A stretch of DNA of 64,000 nucleotides from Rhizobium etli 8C-3 (GTDB lineage: Bacteria; Pseudomonadota; Alphaproteobacteria; Rhizobiales; Rhizobiaceae), in NCBI RefSeq assembly GCF_001908375.1, contig NZ_CP017244.1, positions 2,108,001 to 2,172,000 of the forward strand. The letters run 5' to 3'. Shown one piece after another: positions 27,213 to 35,625 of this stretch. The position numbers and the translations under genes are program-made. The notes beneath the pieces are model-generated. The model was given only the letters and a program-made list of their open reading frames with translations. It was not told the DNA's origin and did no database searches. How positions within the stretch are numbered: position 1 is the stretch's first letter; each line of letters opens with the position of its first letter.

Positions 27213-28060
27213 GCCTCAATGTTGCCTTCGGAGATCGCGCGCAAACCCGCAAGGGCAGGTCCCACGACACTCTCATCGGCATTTGCCGACCTCACCGAGT
27301 AAACCGGATAGGAATATTGCGGCATATCGGGTACGAGGTAGATCTCACCCGCAGCTAGATGCGGCTCCACTGCGCTCATCCTGAAATAGCCCGAGCCGCC
27401 GCTTTCGAGAACGTAGCCGAGAGCCAGGGGACCGAGATCGAAAGAGAGGTCCGGTGCGATATCTGGGAAATTCATGTCATGTTGCCGCCCGAAATCGGGC
27501 CCCCAATCCATGTAGATGTAACTCGTCTCCTCAAGGCGCTTCGCTTCCGGATCGGTTGTCACGAGCACGAGCTTTTCTTCCATCAGCAGGTCGATTCTAA
27601 GGCCGGGTCGATGCTGGGGAGCATACATGATCGCCACATCGACCATTCCCGAGGCGACCTGATTGATCAGATCCTGGGGCACGTCGACATGTACGCGCAG
27701 CGCGATGTCGGGAAGAAACTGGCGAATCCATATCACCCAGCTGAGCAGCAGTGGTTGCGCAAGAGTGACTTCGCTGCCGACCGTCAGCACAGCTCGGCGC
27801 CCTGCCGGTACTTTGACCTGTTGACGAGTGCGCTGCCATAACTGGACGAACGTTGGCGCGTGGCGCAGGAACTGCTCGCCTGCCGGCGTCAGTGACGCGC
27901 CGCCCTTGTTCCGAATGAACAGTGGCCGGCCAAGCAGTTGTTCGAGGTGACGAATCCGCGCGCTAACGGTCGTCTGAGCAACATTCAAGCGCTCGGAGGC
28001 TCGAATAAAACTTCCCGTTGAAACTATTTCCAAGAAAGTACGGGCGAGTTCAATGTCCAT
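27209..28060 (-). CDS. LysR family transcriptional regulator
   Basis: This protein of 283 residues opens with a standard LysR helix-turn-helix (FLEIVSTGSFIRASERLNVAQTTVSARIRHLEQLLGRPLF). The effector domain follows, with DVAIMYAPQHRPGLRIDLLMEEKLVLVTTD. It converges on the histidine kinase gene with a four-base overlap, and nothing is closely divergent from it. The target cannot be inferred from position. Confidence 0.88.
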   Translation of the reverse strand: MDIELARTFLEIVSTGSFIRASERLNVAQTTVSARIRHLEQLLGRPLFIRNKGGASLTPAGEQFLRHAPTFVQLWQRTRQQVKVPAGRRAVLTVGSEVTLAQPLLLSWVIWIRQFLPDIALRVHVDVPQDLINQVASGMVDVAIMYAPQHRPGLRIDLLMEEKLVLVTTDPEAKRLEETSYIYMDWGPDFGRQHDMNFPDIAPDLSFDLGPLALGYVLESGGSGYFRMSAVEPHLAAGEIYLVPDMPQYSYPVYSVRSANADESVVGPALAGLRAISEGNIEA

Positions 28061-28286
28061 CTCAGTATAGCATAAAAGTTGCGCTTAAATGTCAATCAAA
28101 TTCGTTTGCTAATTACTAGCCGAGCCGTAAGCTCGGGTTGAATCCAGCTAGCGCTGCATGCTGCGTAGACAGGCGGATCGAACGCGAGTGCCATCCTTGT
28201 TCGGCGCGGCGCGCTTGGCCCACTCGGCATGCGCGCAGCGACGCGCTCCTACGGCGTCGTCGTTCCCGACATCAAGATGGGGCATT

Positions 28287-28659
28287 TTATCGATGTGCCA
28301 GCAAGAGCTCCCTGAGAACGACGGCATCGTTGTGCGTCTCGTCACGCGCCGCATAGACGAGCGTGATCGGACCTTTAAGCGCCAGGTCGCGCAATCGATC
28401 AAATTCCTCGCGATGCGCCTCGATCTCAGCGGTATATCGCCGGCGGAACTCCTCCCAACGGGAGGGATCGTGAGCGAACCATTTCCGCAGCTCGGTGCTT
28501 GGCGCCAGCTCCTTAGCCCAATAATCAATTGCCGCATCGGTCTTCCTGACTCCGCGCGGCCACAGCCGGTCAACCAAGACACGCTTGCCGTCACTGTCCG
28601 TCGGACTCTCATAAGCACGCTTCAGTTTGACGTCCTCCCCAGAGATTTTGGTGGCCATG
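28287..28659 (-). CDS. DUF488 family protein (YeaO-like)
   Basis: This protein of 123 residues carries the family hallmarks [52 protein letters not shown] and the C-terminal [20 protein letters not shown]. The first ATG that fits the family start is at 28659; the longer frame upstream does not resemble the family. DUF488 proteins are small, cytoplasmic and uncharacterised. It is divergent from the aldolase gene at 28779. Confidence 0.85.
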
Positions 28660-28778
28660 CACGTCGCTCCCACGCCTGCCTTCACGCAGATACGGCGCGC
28701 GTCCACATCTGCCACGACCAAATCACCTCGAACAGCGGGTCGCCAACGCATCACGCGACTATGCCAGGAGAAAAAGCG

Positions 28779-29435
28779 ATGAAGTTCTTTGTCGACACAG
28801 CCGATATTGCCGAAATCCGCGAGCTCGCCACCGCAGGCGTTGTCGACGGGGTAACCACCAACCCGTCCTTGATCGCAAAGACCGGCCGACCGATCCGGGA
28901 GGTTGTCAAGGAGATCTGCGAAGCGATCGAGGGCCCGGTCTCAGCGGAGGTCACCGCGACTGAATTCGATGGCATGATCGCCGAGGGGGAGCAGTTGGCC
29001 AGCATAGCTGCGAATGTGGCCGTCAAGGTCCCCTCCACCTGGGATGGGTTCAGGGCTTGCCGGGCACTCAGCGAACGCGGGCTGGAGGTCAATGTTACCC
29101 TCTGCTTTTCAGCCAACCAGGCATTGTTCGCGGCGAAAGCCGGTGCCGCCTATATCTCCCCTTTCGTCGGCAGGCTGGACGACATCGGCCTCGATGGCAT
29201 GGAAGTCGTCCGGGAAATTCGGGCGATCTACGACAACGACAAATCCTTCAATACGCAAATTCTGGCGTCCTCAATTCGCACGCCGCGGGCTGTCACGAAG
29301 GCTGCAATGGCGGGCGCCGATATCGCGACGGTGCCACCAGCAGTGCTTAGGAACCTGGCCAAACACCCGCTCACCGAGAAAGGACTGGTATCCTTCCTTG
29401 CCGACTGGGGCAGGACGGGGCAAGCTATTCTTTAG
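28779..29435 (+). CDS. fsa: Fructose-6-phosphate aldolase/transaldolase-like enzyme
   Basis: This protein of 218 residues belongs to the short TalC/FSA group. Marks are [33 protein letters not shown], the Schiff-base lysine K83 in [31 protein letters not shown] and SPFVGRLDD. An AGGAG ribosome binding site fits the start. Members cleave or form fructose 6-phosphate from dihydroxyacetone and glyceraldehyde 3-phosphate, or act as transaldolases; the sequence does not decide which. It lies in the stress/redox block next to a Rieske flavoprotein. Confidence 0.87.
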   Translation: MKFFVDTADIAEIRELATAGVVDGVTTNPSLIAKTGRPIREVVKEICEAIEGPVSAEVTATEFDGMIAEGEQLASIAANVAVKVPSTWDGFRACRALSERGLEVNVTLCFSANQALFAAKAGAAYISPFVGRLDDIGLDGMEVVREIRAIYDNDKSFNTQILASSIRTPRAVTKAAMAGADIATVPPAVLRNLAKHPLTEKGLVSFLADWGRTGQAIL

Positions 29436-29616
29436 ATGTCCTGTTGCCGCTTGTCTTGAGCGATCCAGCAGAAAAACTGCACGCAATGGACGATTATATT
29501 CGTTTGCTTAACAGACGAAGCGGCCACAAACTGGCTGGCGAGATCAAAGGCCGCGACCCGCAGAGTCGCTTTCAGCCCCCGCAACGGGCGCCATCTCGAT
29601 AGCGAAGGAGAAACGA

Positions 29617-31155
29617 ATGGCTGCTGAGCACAGAAGCATGAATGGGCCTGATCTGGCGCGGGGCATCAGACTTGCCGATCTTCCTGACGGCAGCAAGCTG
29701 GTCGGCCATTGCGGCGATGCGCAGGTGCTGCTTGTGCGCCGCGGGGAGGAGGTTTTCGCCGTCGACGCGCATTGTACGCACTACAACGGTCCGCTCGCAG
29801 ACGGACTGGTGGCCGGCGACACCGTCCGCTGCCCGTGGCATCACGCATGTTTCAGCTTGAAGACCGGGGAGGCTCTGCGCGCACCCGCGTTCAGGCCGCT
29901 GGCATGCTGGTGGGTGGAACAGCGCGACGGCCATCTCTTCGTGGTTGGCAAGCGCAAGCGTACGGAAGCGGCAACGCGCGAGTTTCCCGTAGAGGCAATG
30001 CCGAAGAAGATCGTCATCATTGGTGGCGGGGCGGCAGGCTTTGCCGCCGCTGAGAAGCTGCGGCGAGAGCAATATGCCGGCAGCATCGTCATGCTCAGCG
30101 ACGACGAGGCGGCGCCTGTCGACCGGCCGAACCTTTCAAAGGACTACCTTGCCGGCAAGGCGCCGGAGAGCTGGATCCCGCTACGGGGGGAGAGCTACTA
30201 TTCAAGAAACCAAATCGATCTCCGTCTTGGGACGCAAGCTATGAGCATCGAACCGCGCACCCGCGAGGTCATCCTCGCGGACGGAGGCTCCGTCTCTTAT
30301 GAAAAATTGCTGCTTGCGACCGGTGCAGAGCCCGTTCGCTTGACCATTCCAGGCGCCGACCAGCCCCATGTGCTCAAGTTACGCTCTCTCGCCGACTGCC
30401 GGGCCATAATCGAGCGGAGCGCGACGGCTCATCGGGTGGTCGTGCTTGGAGCGAGCTTTATCGGCCTCGAAGTCGCCGCGGCCCTGCGCGCTCGCGGCAT
30501 CGAAGTCCATGTCGTTGCTCCCGACAAGCACCCGATGGGGCGGGTCCTGGGTCCGCAAATGGGCGACTTCATCCGAACCCTGCACGAGAAGAACGGGGTC
30601 GTTTTTCACCTCGAGGAGACTGCTAGCAGCATCAATGGAAACGAAGTGAAACTTCGCGGCGGCGGCACGCTGGTCGCTGACTTCCTGATCGTGGGCATCG
30701 GTGTGCGGCCACGGACGGAACTCGCTGAAACGGCAGGGTTGGCAACTGACCGCGGCGTCGTCGTGAATAGTTTTCTGGAAACCAGCGAACATGGGATCTT
30801 CGCGGCGGGTGACATCGCGCGCTGGCCCGGCCCCCATAGCGGAGAGAACATTCGCGTCGAACATTGGGTGGTGGCCGAACGGCAAGGGCAAATCGCGGCG
30901 CTCAATATGATCGGCCGGAGCGAGAAGTTTAATGCCGTACCGTTCTTCTGGAGCCAGCACTACGACGTCAGAATCAATTATGTCGGCCACGCGGAGGAGT
31001 GGGACGAGATCATGGTCGAAGGCGACATTTCCGGCACGGACTGTCTGCTGCGCTTCAAGCGCGACGGACGCGTACTGGCTGCCGCTTCGATATCCCGTGA
31101 CATTGAAAATCTGATGATCGAGGTGGCAATGGAGGATGAAATGGTCGTCTGCTGA
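29617..31155 (+). CDS. Rieske [2Fe-2S]-FAD pyridine nucleotide oxidoreductase fusion (AIFM3-like)
   Basis: The protein has 512 residues. Residues 15-110 form a Rieske domain with ligands C53 and H55 (CTH) and C72 and H75 (CPWHH). A flavoprotein follows with FAD motif VIIGGGAAGFAAAEKLR (about 132-148), NAD motif VVVLGASFIGLEVAAAL (about 272-288) and the late FAD contact GIFAAGDIARWPG. A C-terminal domain (FFWSQHYDVRINYVG) matches reductases of the ferredoxin/rubredoxin class. The fused layout suggests electrons pass from NADH through FAD to the Rieske centre. The natural acceptor is unknown. A GAAGGAG ribosome binding site supports the start. Confidence 0.9.
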   Translation: MAAEHRSMNGPDLARGIRLADLPDGSKLVGHCGDAQVLLVRRGEEVFAVDAHCTHYNGPLADGLVAGDTVRCPWHHACFSLKTGEALRAPAFRPLACWWVEQRDGHLFVVGKRKRTEAATREFPVEAMPKKIVIIGGGAAGFAAAEKLRREQYAGSIVMLSDDEAAPVDRPNLSKDYLAGKAPESWIPLRGESYYSRNQIDLRLGTQAMSIEPRTREVILADGGSVSYEKLLLATGAEPVRLTIPGADQPHVLKLRSLADCRAIIERSATAHRVVVLGASFIGLEVAAALRARGIEVHVVAPDKHPMGRVLGPQMGDFIRTLHEKNGVVFHLEETASSINGNEVKLRGGGTLVADFLIVGIGVRPRTELAETAGLATDRGVVVNSFLETSEHGIFAAGDIARWPGPHSGENIRVEHWVVAERQGQIAALNMIGRSEKFNAVPFFWSQHYDVRINYVGHAEEWDEIMVEGDISGTDCLLRFKRDGRVLAAASISRDIENLMIEVAMEDEMVVC

Positions 31156-31205
31156 CGAGGCAGATGCAGGCTTGCACCGCCGCAGCGAAGAAAGGAGGTC
31201 CTACC

Positions 31206-31520
31206 ATGTCAACGTCGCCCGACCGCAATCCGGCTCCTGGCTTGCAGAGGACTACGCCCGCCAAGCACTACTCGAGGTCGATCATTTTCGTCGATGAGAT
31301 TGCCAAGCACGAACCGCGCGGCACGTCGACCTCGGTTGATATTATTTCTCGCGATGGCATCAATTGGTACTGCCAGGTCCGTTGCGGCGAACAGAAGTCC
31401 CGGCCGATGGGGCCTTTCACCAAACGCAAGGCGGAGCAGGTTCAGGATGCCCGCAGGACGCGGATCGCGCAAATGGGCACGGCGTGGCTTATCTTTGAGC
31501 GAACCGGAGAGGACAGGTGA
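31206..31520 (+). CDS. Conserved hypothetical small protein
   Basis: This protein of 104 residues has no signal peptide or membrane segment. A very good ribosome binding site (AAAGGAGG) lies seven bases before the ATG. The N-terminal 20 residues look disordered. The body (IIFVDEIAKHEPRGTSTSVDII, then INWYCQVRCGEQKSRPMGPFTK) alternates strand and turn, and the C-terminus is basic and helical. It follows the Rieske flavoprotein by 50 bp and may be co-transcribed. I do not recognise the family. Confidence 0.65.
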   Translation: MSTSPDRNPAPGLQRTTPAKHYSRSIIFVDEIAKHEPRGTSTSVDIISRDGINWYCQVRCGEQKSRPMGPFTKRKAEQVQDARRTRIAQMGTAWLIFERTGEDR

Positions 31521-31836
31521 TGACGCAAAATCAAGCAAGTTGTTTCGCGTGAAATAATCCTGGTCGAGTAAAGATGCCACTTCAGAAAGCCTGCATTGCG
31601 GATGGCAATCCGTAGCCGAGGGAAGTGGACACAACGCTGACGGTGCATAGGGTGTGTATCGCTGCTAGCTGAAGGCGACTGATTTCGCCCTGGCACCTCA
31701 ACGACTGTCGTTTTCTGGCTGAAGGCGTAGCTTCGTTCAGGACCGTGAGTGTTGGCGCCATCAGACCAGCGGCCACGAAAATCGAACCGAGTACAGTTAG
31801 TTTTGCCGAATCATAATTGCGGCGAGGAGTTATGAC
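31521..31836. other. Intergenic stretch of about 315 bp without a recognisable gene
   Basis: No frame with family similarity or a good start was seen. It probably contains the promoter for the Rnk-like and UspA genes. Confidence 0.4.
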
Positions 31837-32308
31837 ATGAGCAATCGGCTTCAGTGTAGTCTAACGCCAAACGACCATGCGGTGCTTAGAGAGATTCTTG
31901 ATCAAACCACGAGGGACAGCGCCTACCGCCGATTTCTCAGAACAAAGCTGGTGCAGGCTGAAATTTGCTCCTCCAGGAATGTTCCCGAGGACGTCGTGAC
32001 CATAAATACTCGCGTGACCTTCTGCGTTCATGCCGGCGTGCCGAGAACAGCCAATCTGGTCCGCAACGGGAGCCGGGACTTTCCTAATTATACTGTCTCA
32101 GTAGAGTCGCTTTTGGGGTTGGGGGCTGCTCGGCCTGAGAGCGGGTCGGGCAATTGCCGTCGAAACAGAAGGGGGCGGTTTACAGAAGATCAACGTGATT
32201 AAAATTGATTTCCAGGCTCTTGCGCTTCCAGGCGCCCCAATGGTGACCACCTCGACGCTATCACCAAGGATCCGTTGGGATCGCAGTCAGGGTGTCGCCG
32301 AAGTATAA
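31837..32308 (+). pseudogene. Second Rnk-like (GreA/GreB C-terminal) regulator, single-base frameshift
   Basis: The frame from the ATG (GAGGAG ribosome binding site) gives LTPNDHAVLREILDQTT, VVTINTRVTFCVHAGVPRTANLV and SVESLLGLGA, an Rnk-type protein up to residue 97. A run of five G at 32121-32125 then throws it out of frame. Removing one G restores LLGLRAGRAIAVETEGGGLQKINVIKIDFQ and continues without a stop to the TAA at 32306-32308, giving a normal family length. This could be a sequencing error in a homopolymer, a phase switch or a true pseudogene. Confidence 0.8.
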
Positions 32309-32325
32309 GGGAGGCCGATTGAACC

Positions 32326-32799
32326 ATGTTGATATCCGGAAATGCAGAACCTGCACTGGACCGACTGAATCCCAACCATATCATCCTCGCGACCGACTTC
32401 AGCGCAAGATGCGACCGGGCACAGGACCGGGCGGTCCAGCTAGCGATCGAGTGGAACGCCACCCTGACTGCCGTTCACGCCCTCAGCGATATTGGCCTCA
32501 CAACCCCCCCGTCGTTACGTGAAGCATACCGCACAGCCGCGATGCGCAACGCGGGTCTCCTGCGCCAGGAACTCGCCTCTACCGAAGGGCTTCGCTCCTC
32601 GGTGGTAGTGGAGGAGGGGCCGGTGGAGGCCGTGATCCTGGCTGCTGTCCGAGCCGCCCCCATTGACACCCGGCGGCTTGTCATTGTGCAGAAGCCTACG
32701 GATGTCGCTGCTACTTCCGCTTTACCATGTCGGACGCCATTCATACTCGAACTCGCGAAGACATTATCGGAGGGCGACTTCCGGCTGGCGGCAAGCTGA
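32326..32799 (+). pseudogene. Universal stress protein (UspA family), C-terminally truncated
   Basis: The first about 125 residues are a UspA domain: HIILATDFSARCDRAQDRAVQLAIEWNATLTAVHAL at the ATP-binding edge, and VVVEEGPVEAVILAAVRAA. After about 32710 the usual GxxGxxxS/T nucleotide motif is missing, and the frame runs into DNA that encodes a GntR fragment in another frame. Many rhizobial members have two Usp domains, so as much as half of the protein may be lost. It lies 18 bp after the Rnk-like gene. Confidence 0.75.
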
Positions 32800-33353
32800 A
32801 GCTTGAGGGCCTGATGGACGAGTATGGCCTCGGCATGTCTCCCATCCTCGTTCCCGACCTTGTGACAACGGCAAAGGGATTGACAAACGGTGCCATCCCT
32901 ATGGGTGCCGTGTTTGCCAGTCGCAAAGTCTACGACGGATTGATGACGGGACCAGAAAACGCCATCGAGCTATTCCACGGCTATACATATTCTGGACACC
33001 CGGTCGCGTGTGCTGCAGGCCTTGCAGCGCTTGAAATCTATAAAGAGGAGGGTCTTTTCAGTCGCGCTTCCGATCTTGCCAAAACTTGGGAAGATGCATT
33101 GCATTCCTTGAATGGGATACCAAACGTCATCGACATCCGAAACCTCGGCCTCGTTGGGGCAATCGAGCTTTCAGCACGCGATGGTGCTCCTGGTGCGCGC
33201 GCCTATGACGTGTTTACCAACTGCTTTCATAAAGGTCTTCTAATCCGAGTGACCGGGGATATCATTGCGCTTTCTCCTCCGTTAATCATCGATGAGATAC
33301 AAATCGGAACAATCGTTTCCATCTTGGGCGATGCTTTGAAGCAGGCGACGTAA
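32727..33353 (+). pseudogene. Chimeric frame: GntR N-terminal fragment joined to aminotransferase C-terminal half
   Basis: Residues 1-40 (IHTRTREDIIGGRLPAGGKLKL to YGLGMSPI) are the first part of a GntR/FadR-type winged helix. At 32848 the reading continues in frame into the 3' half of the class III aminotransferase, identical in protein sequence to 22337-22839. The PLP lysine motif TAKGL remains, but the phosphate-binding and aspartate motifs do not. The GntR part ends exactly at the left boundary of the 666-bp repeat. A functional product is unlikely, although the frame is open across the joint. Confidence 0.85.
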
Positions 33354-33513
33354 CTCGACCCGCAGGAACCGCACTGTGCGTCAGCAGCCTATCCCGTCGC
33401 CCGGATCTTCCCGCTCGCTTCAGCATCTTGAGGCGGTTGATCTGCCCTTCGGCTTGACCGTTGCTCCAAGGTAGTTGAAGCCCTGCCGCCGCAACGCTTG
33501 AAGCGTGTCGAAT
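32848..33513 (+). repeat. 666-bp direct repeat, copy 2
   Basis: This is the near-identical copy of 22334-22999, with two differences seen. On its right the ISL3 transposase continues (to about 33990), whereas copy 1 ends in unrelated sequence. This suggests copy 2 is closer to the original context of the ISL3 fragment, while copy 1 keeps more of the aminotransferase. Confidence 0.92.
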
Positions 33514-33990
33514 ATTTCTTGACGAGATCGCCTGTGCCCAAGCGGGCACGGCGCTGTTGTGACATGGTGCTGGCGATAGCATCTTCGGAGAGAATGAGTC
33601 TAACATTGGCGTGACCGTAAACGCTCATCTGTTCCTTGATTGCCTCCCTGAGATTTCGGACCAGATGGAAACGGTCGGCTACTTGGCGGGCCTGCGGTGC
33701 GCCCTCTCGGGCTGCCTGAGCATACATACCACAGCGATCTCGGCTAATGACCTCCATCGCCGGACGCTCTTGCAACCATGATTTCGCGCTCTCGACGCTA
33801 CGGTCGTCCAGAACATCGACGACCGAATGGCGCTCGAGATCGACCATGATCGTCCCGTACCGGAACTGCCCGCCTTGAGCAGGTTCGAACCGGAGAGTTT
33901 TCGCCGGTGAACAGATCGGCGCAATGGTGCGCCCTTTCGTAACCGGTGTTCCGATCCCACATTGTCCTCGCCGCCCTGATCTGTGATCGC
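33354..33990 (-). mobile_element. ISL3-family transposase remnant
   Basis: The minus strand encodes FRYGTIMVDLERHSVVDVLDD, RPAMEVISRDRCGMYAQAA and APQARQVADRFHLVRNLREAI, which are the core of an ISL3 transposase. After a frame change, the C-terminal block PWSNGQAEGQINRLKMLKR follows. The N-terminal zinc-ribbon part is absent and the central catalytic region is shortened. It is a non-functional relic, interrupted on its 5' side by IS66 sequence. Confidence 0.78.
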
Positions 33991-34021
33991 CTTTCCATGG
34001 ACGAGCAACGGGAGTTTCTCC

Positions 34022-34721
34022 ATGGAGAATACATTGGAGGTTCTCACGACCAGGAAGTCTGGACGTGAGGTTCACCGGCAGTGGCCGGACGAGGTCGAGG
34101 CTCAGATCGTTTCGGAGAGCCTCGGCCCGGCGCGATGGTGAATGAGGTCGCAGAGCGCCATGGCTTGAAGCCGAACCACCTTTCCACCTGGCGGACGATG
34201 GCGCGTCAGGGCAAATTGGTTCTGCCAGCACCCGAGGATGCGGTGGAGTTCGCAGCGGTGATCGTCGATCCACCTGTTTTGGAGCCGCCGATCAAGAAAG
34301 CTAGTCGCCCCGAGATCATGTTCGGTGCTGTCACTATCCGATGGAAGAAGGCGCATCTGCCGCCCGCATCGCCGCTGTAGCACGTGCCTGCGCGGTTTCG
34401 GCATGATCCTTCCATCGAACCGCGTTCGGATCATGGTGGCGACCAAGCCAGTCCACTTCCGCAAGGGTCATGATGGACTGGCGGCGCTGGTCAAAAATGA
34501 GCTGCACAAGAACCCGTTCACCGGGGCGGTCTTTGTATTCCACTACTGGGATGGCACCGGTCTGGTGATGGCCTACAAGCGCCTGGAGGAGCATCCTGGC
34601 CGGATATTCGGGACGGCTTGATGACCTTGGGCCATCCCCAATTCGAGGCGCTGTTTGGGGGGCTCGACTGGCGTCGGGTTCGTGCCGTTGAGGCAAGAGC
34701 GCCGACAGCAATCGAATAGGT
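34022..34721 (+). mobile_element. IS66-family element remnant (tnpA and tnpB relics)
   Basis: The tnpA relic starts at 34022 (TLEVLTTRKSGR) and needs two frame corrections, near 34133 and 34340, to give PGAMVNEVAERHGLKPNHLSTW, LVLPAPEDAVEFAAV and the end ARACAVSA at 34404. The tnpB relic overlaps it by ATGA at 34403 and reads MILPSNRVRIMVATKPVHFRK, then KNELHKNPFTGAVFVF. An internal deletion joins it to YWDGTGLVMAYKRLEE, with a shifted tail (FEALFGGLDWRRVRAVE, then APTAIE) to 34721. No tnpC transposase remains, so the element is dead. Confidence 0.85.
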
Positions 34722-34838
34722 GCGTCACGATGACTCGGGTGGCAAATTCCGGCGGTGAACCGTAAGCGGTGTCCACCTTGAGAAGGCCGACCACTTGCTT
34801 TATATGATGCGTGATGATTGATGCGCGAAGAGGCGGAT

Positions 34839-35066
34839 ATGAGAACGACCTTGGCAATTGACGACGATGTCCTGATCGCCGCAAAAGCGATGGCAACCCA
34901 GCAGCGCCGGAGCGTCGGCGAGGTCATTTCTGAGCTGGCGAGACGTTCTCTGCGCCGACCGCCCAGCAGCGGTGAGCGCAACGGTATTCCTCTCCTGTCA
35001 GCTCGGCCGGATGCGCCGCCAGTGACGCTCGAAATCGTGAACGCCTTGCGTGACGAACTGCCGTGA
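34839..35066 (+). CDS. vapB: VapB-like ribbon-helix-helix antitoxin
   Basis: This protein of 75 residues begins with the DNA-binding strand MRTTLAIDDDVLIAAKAMATQ and the helix SVGEVISELARRSLRR. A short toxin-binding tail ends at LRDELP. The ATG at 34839 is favoured by an upstream purine-rich GAAGAGGCGG. Its stop overlaps the toxin's GTG start by four bases, the usual arrangement of type II modules. It should bind and neutralise the adjacent PIN toxin and autoregulate the pair. Confidence 0.85.
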   Translation: MRTTLAIDDDVLIAAKAMATQQRRSVGEVISELARRSLRRPPSSGERNGIPLLSARPDAPPVTLEIVNALRDELP

Positions 35067-35506
35067 CTTTCCTGCTCGACGTCAATGTGATGATTGCCTT
35101 AATCGATCCGGGCCATGTAGCCCATGATGATGCGCACGAATGGTTCGTGGCGATGGGTCAGACCGCGTGGGCTACCTGCCCCATTACCGAAAATGGTGTC
35201 ATCCGGATTGTCGGCAACCCCAAATATCCCAACTCTCCCGGTTCACCGTCACTCGTGATGGAGATCGTCCGCAAATTGCGGTCGCTCCCCGGTCACAGTT
35301 TTTGGCCGGACGATGTGAGCCTTGTCGGGTCGGATGATATCGCTCCCACGAAAATTCTAACGTCGGGACAGGTCACTGACACCTACCTGCTTGCGCTAGC
35401 CAAGGCGCGTGGTGGCCAGCTGGCGACATTCGATCGCAAGCTGTCAGCAGCAGCGGTTACAAGGGGCAATTCTGCCTTGCACCTGATCACCACGAGTAGA
35501 TCGTGA
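35063..35506 (+). CDS. vapC: VapC-like PIN-domain toxin ribonuclease
   Basis: This protein of 147 residues has the PIN acidic residues in place: D6 in FLLDVNVMIALID, E43 in ITENGVIRI, an aspartate in QVTDTYLLALA and another in LATFDRKL. VapC toxins cleave specific tRNA or rRNA with Mg. It starts with GTG overlapping the antitoxin stop. The pair stands immediately after the IS66 relic, a typical plasmid or island location. Confidence 0.88.
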   Translation: MTFLLDVNVMIALIDPGHVAHDDAHEWFVAMGQTAWATCPITENGVIRIVGNPKYPNSPGSPSLVMEIVRKLRSLPGHSFWPDDVSLVGSDDIAPTKILTSGQVTDTYLLALAKARGGQLATFDRKLSAAAVTRGNSALHLITTSRS

Positions 35507-35625
35507 GTTCCCGTCGATCCATTAGGCGATCTTGTTAGACAAGAACGCGTGAAGACGCTCCCTTCGACCCAATGCAGAGTCCCAAGGACGGAGTTATGGT
35601 GGCCGCTCAGCCTCATTTCGGTCGT

